From positions 2,046,001-2,110,000 of the forward strand of contig JAPWGK010000005.1 of the NCBI GenBank assembly GCA_029641185.1: DNA of 64,000 nucleotides, in the 5' to 3' direction. Source of the DNA: Pseudofabraea citricarpa. Taxonomy: Eukaryota; Ascomycota; Leotiomycetes; Helotiales; Dermateaceae. Position numbers and translations under genes: made by a program. The notes below the pieces were generated by a model. That model searched no databases. It saw only the letters and a program-made list of their open reading frames with translations, and was not told where the DNA came from. Shown piece by piece: positions 1 to 14,619 of the stretch; the first letter of the stretch is position 1; every line of letters starts with the position of its first letter.

Positions 1-3000
1 AGGAAGTTAAGCGAGCATACCTTATTTTCGTCCACACACACCGTAAGTCGTCTTCTCGCAACTCTGAATACTATAGCTTCCCTCACAAGCAGTATCCCAA
101 TGTCTTAACCTCTACCAAGGAGGATAAAATAAGGCTCGAAAGTATGAAAAGTAACATATTTTGTCTATCTACTACCTCTTATTCTTAACAGATGAATCTC
201 AACCCAACTCTATCTGTCTTCCAGCCCTTTCACGCTCCCAAGCCCATCCCAAAGAACGACCAAAAGCAAAAGCCAAAGGTCGGATAAGAAGAAGAAAGAC
301 AGGTGTAAAACCAAGCAAGCGTGATGGAAGGGATAAGGCACAAAGCCGACGAGTAAGTAAGTGCGTGGACAGATGGAATATACTCTAATTCATTTAACAT
401 AGAGTGAAGATCATCCTATCATTTTCCTCTTCTCTAAGTCCGAGTCAACACGCCCGCCCCTAGAAACAAGATGCCAATCAACTTTATTTCGAGATTATAT
501 AATGAAAAAACCGAGCCGAGTTATTAACAGCCATCCTGTGTACTGGACCGTGGATAAAAAGGCTTCGTAGCAGACCTAGAAAAAAATAAAAAGTAGTAAA
601 ACGTAATTTGTGATACCTAGGTACCAAGTTACATATGAGACGACATACTAACGCTAGGAGGAAACATTCATTGAGATTGGAATCCAGCACCTACCATCTC
701 GCTGCTCTGCTCACAATAGGTATGATATGCCGTAAAAGACAACAAAGCATTAGAGGAGTAAGACCGAGAGAGAAGTGTGAGGAGACGCCTGGGCGAAAGG
801 GGAAGGTCTATCAGAAGAGACAACCAAGATAATACGTACATCTTTTCGGTGCCCGTTTCATAATCTTGCGATGTGTACAAAAATATATAGATTCCTTGAT
901 TTTTCATGTGCTCGTTTAACAGATGAAATGGAAGAGGTCTAGAAATATACCAACCAGGAATATATCATAACGGCTAACGGTGGTAAATTAGGAGACCAGC
1001 AATTCGAGCGTTATTTATTCCCTGTAACCTTTTTATCTGAGCTTTGCTTGAGATGATTCCCGACGTTTGTTTGACTTCCCCATCTCATTCGGCCCTATGC
1101 AGAACATTCCTTGAATCCCTGTATGCGTGTGTGCTCGATCTTCATAGCGCAATAATATCAGAATCTTTCTTATGACAATCCTTAGAGTCAGAGGCCATAA
1201 AAGACTTGTGTTAAACTTCCTAATGCGGAGTAATATCGAACATCTCATGTTTGCTTCCAAACCAGCATGCACGCCACATTAGGTTGCAAGCAGACAATGG
1301 ATGGGAGGTTCTCTAACCGGGGAATTCGGGATCTCGAAACGAGAAGCTGAAGGAAGAGTCACCGATGTACTGCATCAACCGGTCCTATTCTCTTTTCCCT
1401 AAGCCATGATACCGGAACAACAAGGGAATGGTTCCTAGCAATCGGAAATATTTCTGTTCCGGATTGCCATACTTTCTTCACATACACTTTGCTACTACTG
1501 TACGTCTTGCCCCTTGCTCGTTTGCCAGCAGTCAAGGCCAATGCTCGCAACGTTCAAGAGGCAGGTAAGCCAGTCCTTGCCTCGCTTAGGATCATCTGCT
1601 TTGCTCACCATCAAGCACTTCCTATTACCTGCTGCAAGGAAATTTACACGAGCAAAGAAAACATGGATGGCAGCGTTTTGGGAATGGAAGGTGCACGAGG
1701 GTTCATCGCTACAGTACCCAGCAGCAAGCTTCTGGAAGGACTGGGCCAGCTGACGCAAATCACTAGATTCGTTTCACCATAGCCTTATCTCCCACAGCCG
1801 TGATCTGAAGGCACTGAGCACTGAGTGGTTCGTATTTGGCCTTGATCACTAGATGGTTTCAGCGTCATGTTATGTTGATCTCCCTTCTTATCTTTATTAC
1901 TGTATGAACCCAAATGCGAAGTCGTCAACAGCCACTACTCTGAACTTTAAAAGCATCATTGAAACCAGGTTAGCAAGGTAGATCATGGAGAAGCTTGAGC
2001 GCTTTCATTTTTAGTGATTGGTTGGGAAACAAGGAAGATGCTTGTGCAGAGCTGAATCCCCTCTCGTCGACACACAGGTGGGGTCAACCCGCCTTGCACA
2101 CGCACTGATTGAAGAACAGAAGAAACTGAAGTGCCGTGAACGCCATTGCAGCCTTTTTTCTTTCTTGCAGTAGCTTTTGGACATAGCGCCTTGTGCAAAG
2201 CCGCAAACGACCTGACTTCGGATTCCGTTCGGGAACCTTTTTAGAAGCCTCGTAAGCATTCTTCCTTAGGGCAACTCCACGAAAGGGCTGACCCGACGCT
2301 CGGCCGAGTGGGTTGCCCCCAAGTGAAACTAGAAACTCATCACTAGATCTACTTTGTTTCCTCAAATTGCCAACAACAGCGCCGAACCTTCAAGACGACG
2401 CCCCGCTGTGGCGGTAGACGCTCTCTGAGAATGGGTAAAGTCTCTTAATTAGAGGTGAGATCAGAAGATTTGACGTGCGTTGGGTAGGTATACAGATGAA
2501 CCTGGCAGAGGTTCACGGATCGATATTTGTTCAGTGCTGTGCAACCTCTATCGAATCTCTAATGGTAAGAGATCCATGAATCCACCACCCAAGGGATAAT
2601 ACTGCGACTCTATCTTCCCAGAGCACCAGACCCAAGGTGCCAACTGGGAAACCAGATCTTAGGGTGAAGCTACAGTAGCACTGTACAGGAAACGAGATTG
2701 AAATGATCAGAGACAGAGGACGGAGATGTTTCTGTATCTGAAAATAGAGTTTCGGGTTGTGGAACGAGGGCGCACCTCTGCTGATATCAAGGCTTCGAGC
2801 ACTGTACTTCGGTACTTGCTAGTAGCAATCAGCTAAGCACGCCCTGCACTTTTTTCCCGTGCGGAGGCCCAACCCTTCGATGGCGTAGTTGGGCGGGTGC
2901 AAATCACTTCCAGATACTACGTATTCTCATTGCTGTTGTTCTAATTTGGACGTGAATAATTGTAGGTCCCGTACCCGCAGCTTACTCGCCATTGACAAAG

Positions 3001-4761
3001 CACCCGCACGGCACACATATCGAGGGCGAGTGTCAAGGTGAACGGAGATGAAACATCATGCCATCCTTCTAGAAGGCCCCTTAATGCTTCTAGCGTGCTT
3101 CGATGCCATGATTGCCATCTGTGCGGCGGACAAGGCAGCCCAGGGCCCAAGCTGGTTGGTGCTCAGAAGTGAGAGGTCAGAACAAATGATAATAATTATG
3201 GAGTCGCATCGTCAGTGCAAGCGATGCGGTCGCTAGAGTGGGCAGTGGGCAGAGAGAGAGGAAAGTCGGGCAATAGGTTTGTGGCAGAGGCTTGTTGTTG
3301 ATCTGGAAATTCCCCCGCAGCATCAAACCCGTTCAGCCACCAGGGGCCAGTGGTTAACCAGGAACAGCGCCCCCGACGTCCTGAAAGGGGACATGGTCGG
3401 TTGTAGAGACAGATAATGTACATGGGGCGGACATCTCGAGTGTGTCGAGCATCGTGATTTATTTTTGCGTGCGACGTGCACTCACCGTCGCCAGGCGTGC
3501 ATTGCTAGGAGATGGGGATCGTCGACGACAGTTCCCCGTAGCGCGGCGTGTTCGTGATATCGGCCATGGCGGAAGGAGAGGCTTGATTGTTGGTTGTCTG
3601 GCAGTTGTTGGTGGTGTTGATGGTGGATGCATGGATGGGCCACGACCACGACGACGCTGACGCTGACTACACACCCACAACCACAATCAGAACCACCACA
3701 ACCACAACCACGACCACGACGAACGGGAGGGCTCAGGTCTCAAGCTCAGGGCTCACCGTTCGTCACGGCTGAGCGATAACATCAGTAATAATCTGTTTGC
3801 AGCATGATGGTCGGAAGTCGAGTAGACTCGAGTGGTTCGATGTAACGTCGTTATGTTATGGAAGCAAAGGAAGAATCATGGAACAAATTAACACTCGGGC
3901 CTCTCAGTGGCACCAGGTGGTACCTTTTCCTGTCGGCCTTTTACCCAATCGACGGAAGGCGATCCAATGCCATGAGAACGGAATTAGATCTGACGGACGT
4001 CGACTGGGATCCCACGTTGCACGGCCGCCCCTCTGCCTTATCCATGCCCCTCGCAGATGATAGGCATACTCTGCTTTTCTGCTTTGCCTGCTGTGGTTGT
4101 CGCTATGGGGCTACCGGATCGAGTACGTTAGCTGGCAGTAGGGAGCTTGGGAGGTTAGCACATACAGTAGCTTGGTAGACAACGGCAGAACGGGCTGCTA
4201 GATACTCCGTACGGGAACGAGGCTGTCCGAGCGAGTCAGTGGTTCGGATTCTGATTTTGACTCTAGTCGTGACAATTTGACAGTATTGCCAATTTCTGAG
4301 GTGGTAATTGAATCGGATTGAATCATGGCAGACTGGAACTGATCGATGGTGGTATTGAGGGCAAGCGAGACGAGACACCGACCACACACCCCGTGACCAC
4401 TGACACTCGTTGACGACGAGCGGTGAGTGGTGTCCTGTGCGGAGCCCGAGAGTATCAATCCATGCGGCGTACCTGTATTGCCACTGTTACCAGGCAGAGG
4501 GGCTCGAGGGCAGTACCAACACACCAACACACCAACCACACCAACACACCAATACACCACACCTCCAGCACTGATGTATCCAAGGTCATAGCTTGTCATC
4601 TGCCCTGACCATCCAGCGCCCAACCAGAATCCTTCGCTGCCCATCACTTGAATTTCCCGGCTCAAGCTCATTCGCATCAAGATCCAGAGTGCACTGTGCA
4701 GGCGTGCACAATGCTGACCAGGACAACCCCATCACCGACTTGTTCATCCTTCGAGCCTTTC

Positions 4762-4765
<4 letters not shown>

Positions 4766-4792
<27 letters not shown>
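4766..4792. repeat. (CA)n microsatellite
   Basis: A perfect CA dinucleotide run of about 13 units, in noncoding sequence. Confidence 0.95.
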
Positions 4793-5810
4793 CCACCAAT
4801 GGCAAACTACCCAACCCAGACGAGTCAACCAACACGGCTGGCCGCTGGCCACTGGGAACAGCCCAAGATAATTATTGTGGACGGGTGGACAGCCACGCAA
4901 CCAATTTCATGCCATGAGATCACCTCTCACGTCAACACGCTGGCCTGCTCTCCAGCACGGTCCCGGAATCGCATGGCAGCCATGCACAGCGTGCATAGGG
5001 GTCCGGCATCAGACCTTCTAAGCGCCTTCTAGTCGATTTCCTCCCGGAAAGGCAAGCCAAGGCACGGCAGGTCAGGTCAATGGAAAGCCAAAATCAAGTC
5101 ATTGTCAGGCCAGTGGTTCCCGCGAACTCCACGGCCACGGAGTAGGATGAGACGCCGCCGTGATCCAAGAATCCCCTTTGATATCCCATCATACAGTACA
5201 GGACAAACGGTACAACTTGAATGCATTCTTCGCCCAGTGGCTCAGTCGTTGCGCCCAGTCTGTGGCAGTGGAGCTCCACCCACCACCATACTTACAGTAC
5301 TGCCAGGGACGGCTTCCACCGCTCTCCCATCGTCGATCTAGCTGGGGCTTCATATCCCTCTTCTGCGTGTGGCATTTCGGAGAGCTCCACATAAACTCAG
5401 TCTGTTCTATCCTAGGCAGTGCGGACGTTGATCCAAAGTGGATGCTGGACAAGGATGATCTTACCTTATTTTTGCAATGGGACTAATTTGCCGGTAGACG
5501 CTTTGCTTCAGGTTCCAGGAACAATTTTGTAACCAGCCCTGCAAACTCTGAATGGATGGCACATGACCACTACTCGCTGTCACCATGACTCAGCTCACAA
5601 GAGGCTCCTGGTGTTCTGAGGCTGAGAGATGGCCATCGCAAGCATATCGAGACTTGAGAGACCCATCTGAGACCTGGTTTGATGGGATGCCAGGTATGGA
5701 CAGAGCAGGCAACAATTGCCTGTGTGGGGGCCTGAGTCTTGGTGTCTATCTTACCCAAACAGTGGTGAAAAGTGCTGGTGAAAATCAGTGTGTGTGGAAT
5801 TGGCTCTGTT

Positions 5811-5834
5811 GGCAGGGCAGGGCAGGGCAGGGCA
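5811..5834. repeat. GGCAG pentanucleotide tandem array
   Basis: About four to five tandem copies of GGCAG, the last one interrupted, in sequence with no supported gene. Confidence 0.9.
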
Positions 5835-7499
5835 AGGTTGGAAAGTATATTTTTCTTTGTGGGCATAGTATCCCCATATCACGAAGCCCTCATTTCAATA
5901 TCCATAGCTCGGTCCGAAGGAGGTCTGTACCGTCACCCGTGGCCCCAGCTGGTGTGTGTCCTAACTTACTCCTCAGTGCTAGAAGGCTGGAAGGCCTGTA
6001 CCGGATGCTCTCCCGCGTTCCACGAGGAGGAGCCCTTTGGTGTACCGTGTTCAGCGTTCTAGCAGATGTTCTGAGATTGCGCATCTCATCATGCACTGCA
6101 TTAGCAAGTGCCATAGGCCGTCGTCTCTGCACATGGCTGCCAGCCTAACCGCATCAACAGCCTCCCCCCCGCCTGGTGGCTTGCCTAGCTATCCTGTCAG
6201 GGCCGGCTGATGCTCTGCTGTTGGGCTGCAAGATGAGAGATGCGCTGCCGGCCTGTACGGCCCTCGTGGCAATGGGAATGGCAATAGGGATGGGGATGGC
6301 GACGGCGACGGTCATGATGCGTCGCCTTGGTGATTATTGCGAGACCCTTACAGTTCAATGACTCGTCTAATTTCGCTCGAAACAAAGCTACTCGGCGGCG
6401 TACTCCGAGTGACTGAGGGCCTGGAGAATCACTGCCCATCCATCAATCATCAAGGGGCTCTGCGTCGTTGATCTCTCTGTACATCCCATCGCAATTATCA
6501 ACAGCTATTACAGGCGGAGGATGAAATCAAACCGGCCTCGGCATTTAGCACTAGGACTGAGCTGCAGGCACCTGACGACGTCGGCCAGCCCTCTCATTGG
6601 CATAGGCCGTGGTAATTAGGGGAGAGTCGCACTGTAGGAGCAAGCTAGATGCAGCCTTTAACAGGAGAGAGATTGTAATTCCATGTTTCGAGTGTCGCGC
6701 CTGAAATAGGTTACCTTGAAACAAAATGAGCCCTGTCATGAAGCCACACTAGAAGGCGTCGAGAAGGACGTTATCCCTCTCGCAGACCTTCCAAACCAGG
6801 GTCTTTGCTTCTAGAAGAATGTGTATCCTAGCGAGCTGGCGATGGGCGATGGGAGGTGGGAGCTGGGAGGTGGAGTGGAGGAGGAGGGTGGAGGGTGCAA
6901 GGTAGTGTGGAAAGCATTGTTCATGCCAAAGCTCTCTCATATACATCACCACGCACCAAGCAAGCAAGCAAGCTCCTATTATTATTATTGCGACACTTAA
7001 ACCCAGCCCTGCCCACCGTAGTAGTAGGAAGAGACCTTTTGCCATTCGGAAGCTGTTGTTGCCCTTTGCATTATTATCATTATTGCCATTGTCATTTCTG
7101 CTGCTGGCCCCGTTACTGTTACTGTTACCGTTACCGCTACCGCTACCGCCATCCATCATCATCAGCATCATCACCGTTACCCTACCCTGTCCGGTCCTGC
7201 ACTTGCCCTGGCCCTCTACCACCACCCCCTTCCAACCTTCCAACCAACCATCCAACAACATCCCCCAGCTGCAGCAGCAGCACCACCACCACCACAACCA
7301 CCACGTCTCGTCTCGTTGTCGTCTGGTAATATACTCAAACATTTCGACAACCTAGGACTGACTCTCCTCTACCTTCCCTTGCGAAGAGAGAAGCATTTCA
7401 GCACAGCCTCGTTTTCCACCGGCCCCTGGTCCTCAAACGTTTGGGGTTGCTCTAGCGAACTCAGGCACCCTGAACACTGAAGACCGCAGGTAGCTGCTT

Positions 7500-9357
7500 G
7501 TGAAAATCGTCCCCACGCTCCCTGTGTTATTCTTGTCCGCGCGCTGCCGACGCCGACGCAAAAGCAACAAATACCAGCACAAGCGACCACGACTCCCATT
7601 CCTCTCTGCCCCCGACCACGAACTCTATCTCCCGCCGGCGACGACGACGACGACCACCACCACGACCACGACCCGAGCTCCTTCACAAATCCTTCCGCCG
7701 TCCGCACTGCCACCTCTTGAAAAAGACCATCGTCAAAGCCCTGACCACGATCGTCTACAAGTAAGTAATACATACACTGCCTATCCGCCCAACAACCCTG
7801 AGCCCTCTACCCTCTTCACCGTCAACCTAGACACGCCCAGCCTGCAGAAGATCCCACGCTTGGTTCCGAGGCCCACGCATCTCGTGCTACCTCAAATTCA
7901 CGTCTGCTCAAGCTCAACACTGCGCGCAAGGTCGACAGCGAGGTCGAGGGCATGTTTAAGAAGGGCGTTGCGCTCTGCAAGACTCGTGCTGACTAGTAGC
8001 AGTTGATTCCACTCTTTTAAGACCTCCACAGCACCCGCGTGCGTGCAAACTCTGAATCGCGCCCCTTTCTACAAGACAGGGCTAAAGTACCTCAATCTCG
8101 AGCACCCTCATCACTCTGGTCGCCATTTGAGAAGTTTCATACAGTCTTCGTCCAGCCGACACACACGAGTCGTTCCCGAGTCAAGTCCATGCGCAGACCC
8201 GACCCGAACAGCAGGAAACATCTCATTTGGGAGCAGAAGGAACAGCGAACAGCGTCGACGTGCTGCTAGTTCTCGACATTGTCAGGGAGGATACTGAGAT
8301 TTGAGTGTCGTCACCATTAGCTACGCTGCTCGTACAATTGGCGCGATCACTGCGAATCATCACTGCATCAGACGAAGTGCTGAGCAGAATTTTCACCGTC
8401 ACCACAGCTTCCCGCCGACGTGAGTCCGCCTTCGACCACACACGCACACACCCCGATAGAAATCTGAGACCATCTTACTCTGATTGTGAGTGGCAGACAC
8501 AAGAGTAGAATCAGCCTACTCTATACGGCACAGCTGCAGGTACCGTTGCCCGAAATTTGTCGGCCCCTTCGAAACCTCGGATCAAGCAAAGTCAAAACAC
8601 ACAGTCGTTGACCTTTAGACTTTGGGCCCTCGAAGCTCGTCGGCCTCAACCACCACATTTGGAAACCCAGGAGATCAAAGAGTTTCGAGTTTCTTAGGAC
8701 GCAACAATTTTAACCGCGGCAGGGTGGTCATTGACATTGACTTGCCCCGTGCGTTTTGACACTTCCCGCAGCCCCGCGAACCCGGCATCCGCCCTGGCGG
8801 TTCATTCAGTGAAGCTGGAAATCAACCCCTTAGCGCAAATTTGAGCTCCGACCTAGGTGAGCACGCCCCATCCAACGCATGTTCCCACTTGCACCTGAAC
8901 CCAACCTTCTTGACCTGTGTTTTTTTTTTCTTCTCCCCCACGTCTATTGCCAGACCCAAAATGGCGGTGAACTACTCTGTTTGACTACAGACATCACTAC
9001 ATTTGCCTGATCTATGCACGCTGTGCTTCAAACCTATCTTATCAGAAAACTAACTGGCCATTTCCAGCAGACCTGTACCTTCACTACGGACCCGTGAACA
9101 AGAGACTTCTGACGCATCTAGCTTGATTTCTGCACCTCGAGTGGCTCAGATTCATCTCGACATTACGTCAAACACGTCTTGAGCGTATCCGGTCCAGCAG
9201 CCTCCCGTCGATATTTCCCGAGACGTCGAAGGCGACCTCCTAACGTGTCACTTTTACGAACCATTTAAAGTAGCTGGAGGAACGCCTGATCCAAGCGTTT
9301 CGACGTTCTACTTGTAACTTCTCATTCATTCTCAGGCCATTACAACTGCACGCAAAG
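7500..9357 (+). promoter_or_regulatory. Probable promoter and long 5' leader of the C2H2 factor gene
   Basis: The sequence before the C2H2 start codon is pyrimidine-rich and has several splice-like signals but no ordinary gene. A GTAAGT donor lies at 7761. A candidate leader intron runs from 8857 (GTGAGC) to 8953 (CCAG after a T-rich tract), and is followed by a 7-codon upstream ORF at 8961-8984. One frame at 7850-7996 stays open and ends in a basic stretch containing FKKGVALCKTRAD, but no start or partner exon is certain. I read the region as promoter plus leader with uORFs, which would put the regulator under translational control. This is inference. Confidence 0.4.
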
Positions 9358-10797
<1,440 letters not shown>

Positions 10798-13700
10798 TGC
10801 AAAGACGAAAGGCCTACAAGAACTTCCTGTACAGATATCACGCGACGATGGTTTTCCTACTATTTTAATCATACACCGAGCTCGATTTTCTTTTATTGTC
10901 TTCGATACCCTGTATTCAGTACTACGTACGCCCACATTGCATCAACTTTTATTTCTTGTTCCTCTGATTAGAGCGCTGCATTATACATACAGAGGTCACC
11001 GGTACCCGAGATTGGCGTTTTCTTTTTATTTCTTTGCTATCACAACCTTATACACCTAAAAAGCGCCCAATCACTGTTTTTACATGTTCGTTCAGCTGTT
11101 TGTTGAACTTCGGCACGAACATGACGCGTTATGAATTTTTTGTTTGTGCTTTCGTCGCTTGCTGGGATTGTCATTTGCTTTGGTGGTACCTCCCTGATTT
11201 GGGATTCGGATACGGATATTCTTGTGTTTTTTTGCTTCGCTTGGTTTTTCCTTTTCAGCGCTGGAGGGGGGAAATATGGCAGGCAGGCAGGCACAAAACA
11301 AGAATGGAATGGTATGGACAATGCGTGTAAATAAAAACTTTTTTAACTGGCCCCGGCTCTGTCTTCTCTCGAGATATCCCGGGGCAGGATAGGATGGCTG
11401 GAGATGTCGTCACGTATGACCATACCATAACCAGAATCCCTTATTTTCTCCAGAGTTCTCTCTGTCTCTCTATCTCTCTGTCGCTTGCTCTCTCTCTCGC
11501 TTACGAGACTAATAATCAGAATGAAAAACTCTATACCCTCTCGTATGTCCGATGATTCTGTACAGTGACTGCTCTTTTGTGGGCGTGATTGTGATTTGTG
11601 CTTGCTATTGGCGAGAGAGGGGGGGGGGCTTGTATCTGGGGTTCGAGATGGTCATGTAGACTCGATACCAAGCCACATGTTGTACGCATTTGATGATACT
11701 GACTGACCTTGGTGGTTAGCAGTCCCCTGCTTCTTTGTCCCTGTTCCTCCATTACTTGTTATTTCTTTCCTTTCTCTTCAAAATCCCATGCATGCGCGCC
11801 GGCCGTCCCAGCAATAGCAATAGCGAGTACGCGGAGGAAGTGTGCGCAGCGTGGAGGGTCTAGTCTCGAGACGAATCCTCTTATATCTAGAGCCGCCCGT
11901 GCCCATCTTATTCCTCGCTCTCTACCCCACAAGTGCTTCGCAGATAGTCTCACAATGCAGGCCATCTTATAAGAAAGAAATTGGTCCGTCTTGTCCTCGT
12001 CGCCCTTTTTCTTTTGCTTGTCTTCTCCAATGACTCGTCGTGTCGTGCGGCGATGGTTCGCTTGAAGATGGATATTGGCGCTGACAACGAATGGGGGGTT
12101 GGCAACGAGGATGGGAGATGGGAAAGATGCGCATGGGTGGTGATGTAAGTAAAGCAAGTGTTGATGCAGATGGAGTGGTGGGATCTGTTTAGTGCGATTC
12201 AAGACCGCTTGATTCCTTTTGCTGGCTTTGGGATTGCTTAAACCTGGACTCTCTTCCTTGAGCAGACTGTTGGAGAGAAGAGGGGAGAGTAGGCGGGTTT
12301 TGCTCTTGTTTTATATGTCGCATGTGGGATGTTGCATGTTGCATGTTGCATGTCGGATGTTGGATCTTTGGGAGGATGGAACGTATTTTAGCTGGTTGCT
12401 TGGATGGTATGATATTATATGGTATGGATGACCGAATTGATGATTCATGTAAGCTGGCTGTATAAGCGGTGAGCTAACCTGAGTTCTTTTGTCTTTCTGC
12501 TCATTCCATACGACGAGCGATTTAAGTTCCTTTTTTTTTTCTTTACTTTTTTCTTTTTGAAGAAATCTTTTTTTGATTCGGGCTGATTAGATTGAGCGAG
12601 ATGAGATGTGAGGAAGTACGAACCGCGGCCTATAAATACTCTTTCCCTCATCGAATATTATTCATACTCAGGGGTTTTCTTTTCCCTAAGCGTCAAGTTC
12701 TACAGGACCAGGATAGTGTCACTTGACGTCGCGGCAAACGCGATTGAGGCTTTGGAAATCTGGACTCGTTAGCAAACCCCCATGCAGTTGGTGAAAAGGG
12801 GAAAGATGAAGGGGCAATTATGGATCTGAGAACGAGAATGGAGATGACAACAAGATGATATAGTGAGGTTGGATTGTTGTTTGGATACCCTCGAGTGGAG
12901 TTGAACCTCGACAGCTGAAGTGATTTGGGCAGAACGCAGGGTGCTCGAAAGTATAGCAGGCTCTTTTTGTGGTCGTCCCGGTGATAGTCAAGTTCTGGAA
13001 CTTGGTAAGCTTGAGATTATGAAATGGGCTTTCCCTCGTGTAGATGTCTGTTATTTATACCTACTCCTACCTGTAGAACGATGAGAAGACTCAATTCAAT
13101 TCTGGTTCTCCTTGTCAACAGAAGTCAGTCCACAGTTTGTAAAAAGAACAGTCGATCGAAAGGTCGCACTATTAAACTTCTAAGGATTAGTCTTTAGTTA
13201 AAACAACAGCTCTTGGTGATTATCTGCTTCGTGCTTCTCGGAACTTGGGGGAAGTCCGTTTTCAGACTCAAAATATCTGCTCAGATTATGTAAAACCCCT
13301 GCTTATTAGCCGCTATAAGTTGGTACTTCCATTCAGAAGGAATCGATCTGGTTCTCGGCTTCTCAACTTCGCATAAGCATTCACTTGCAGAATTCATGCG
13401 CGAGCCAGTTGAAGCGTAAACTATATTAAAGGTTCTCGGATTATATAGCTATACCATGTATTCACCATAGAGCATATGAGTTACAGAGGATCATCTATTC
13501 TCTCAGGTCAGGTGAGGTGACTTTAGTGGTAGCTAAATTTCACTTGTGTAACTTGTCAGATTTCATAGCCTTCTTATGGTTTGCCGTTATCGTTTGGTCA
13601 GCAGAAGCGTCCGAAAGCTCGCCAGTTCATAGAGTCGTAAAGTACTAGGACAATTATGAATACAACCAATTAAGCCTCTAGATCCCTCTACTATTATAAA

Positions 13701-14186
13701 GAAATATTTTCACCCTTGACCAAATGAAGATGAAGATGGGTAAGTCTACAGATTCGTTTGATTTGTTTCTATTAAGACGAAGTTATGGTGCCAGAAAGCG
13801 CTTTTGATTATTGAGGATGCCTTGTTAGACGGATTTGGCAACTGGGTGGCGAGATATATATATCGCGTTTCTTTTTAGATTTGTGGTTTGTCGGGGGGTT
13901 TTAATACGTGGTATTCTTTTCTGGTCCAAGGAGAGTGAGTGAGAGCTGATGGTGGCCCACTGGCTCGCTTAAAATTGTGAAAGAAAAAGGGGGGAGGAAG
14001 GGCCCGTGATCGCCTGACTTTTATGTTGCTTTATTACTTGACATGTACACATGGTACTACGCAATACCGAATCAGAAGAAACTCTAGTAAAACCATGAAT
14101 ACTGTTCAGATGAATGATACCCAAGTTGATTTGAAGAGCAAAATCCAAATATCAAATCTCAAGGCTGGTTTTACCCCGGTAGCTGC
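10798..14186. other. Long intergenic region with simple repeats
   Basis: There is no supported gene in 3.4 kb. The first few hundred bases are T-rich and probably hold the 3' UTR of the C2H2 gene. Simple-sequence tracts include CT-rich runs near 11455-11505, a GTTGCAT array near 12329-12363 and T-runs near 12530-12575. Open frames here are short and of biased composition. Confidence 0.6.
12329..12363. repeat. GTTGCAT-like heptamer tandem repeat
   Basis: Three near-perfect heptamers followed by two degenerate copies, in noncoding sequence. Confidence 0.85.
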
Positions 14187-14619
14187 CTAAGCATTTTCTT
14201 CAGCTACAGATCCTTCAGCAACAGCTGCTGTATACTCAGCATCCGGTTCTTCCACTTCCTCTACTGCTGATGTATCATCCTCTAATGTTCCTCCCTCTTC
14301 GTCTGGTTCCGAGGCACAGATTCGTCCACAATCACTGTCACAATAGCAGTAACCTCGACAAATGTTATTGCCGGTGTGAAATCCCCCATTGTAATCACAC
14401 CAGGTGTTGTAATCATAAACACAGATATTTCTCCACGCATAGTCGCATACCAGGAAAGAGGAACGTTTAGAGATTGCATCCTCGATCGGAGCACCCGAAA
14501 CTTGTGAAACGAGGGCAAGCCCGATGGCTACAGTAGAGAACTTGGGAATTTCGAGTCAGCGGCGATCAAAATAAGCTACCTAGGGAGTCCAAAAGAAGTC
14601 GACTTACACCGAGTTTCAT
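14187..14619 (-). CDS. Small secreted cysteine-rich protein (effector-like)
   Basis: Exon 1 is 14619-14608 (4 codons), followed by a 67-nt intron (14607-14541; GTAAGT donor, CTGAC branch, AAG acceptor) and exon 2 (14540-14187). The product is 121 residues. The N-terminus MKLGFSTVAIGLALVSQVSG is a clear signal peptide, followed by APIEDAISKR, a short pro-segment ending in a Kex2-type KR site. The mature part has eight cysteines in about 50 residues, including a C-Y-C pair, and then an acidic Glu/Ala/Val-rich tail of about 45 residues. Eight cysteines suggest four disulfides. This is the architecture of fungal effectors, antimicrobial peptides and other apoplastic small proteins. I do not recognise a named family. 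Gene status is supported by the clean intron and the coherent secretory layout. Confidence 0.75.

Larger units (their letters stand above)
1..7499. other. Gene-poor low-complexity upstream region
   Basis: No convincing protein-coding gene is visible in this 7.5-kb stretch. Open frames are short, overlap on both strands, and are rich in Arg, Ser, Pro and Trp, as expected from GC-rich or simple sequence read by chance. It holds several short simple repeats: a CA run near 4766-4792, a five-base GGCAG array near 5811-5834, and CAAG and ATT runs near 6960-6990. Long low-complexity upstream regions are common in front of developmental regulators in filamentous fungi, and the first solid gene downstream is a C2H2 factor. 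A noncoding transcript cannot be excluded from sequence alone. Confidence 0.6.

Noticed and set aside
4198..4680. 160-codon minus-strand frame
   Set aside because: It reads through simple-sequence (ACCAACAC-type) repeats and has a low-complexity Val/Cys/Trp run; no recognisable domain.
5585..6148. 187-codon plus-strand frame, the longest in the first 7 kb
   Set aside because: Composition is Cys/Trp/Arg/Ser-rich without motif, it overlaps the GGCAG repeat and competing frames on both strands, and shows no splice or domain logic.
6749..7342. Overlapping 197- and 157-codon frames on opposite strands
   Set aside because: Both are products of trinucleotide-rich low-complexity DNA (poly-Thr, Trp and Asn/Ser runs).
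12880..12960. tRNA B-box-like word on the minus strand
   Set aside because: One mismatch at a key position, and no A box, acceptor stem or anticodon arm could be paired.
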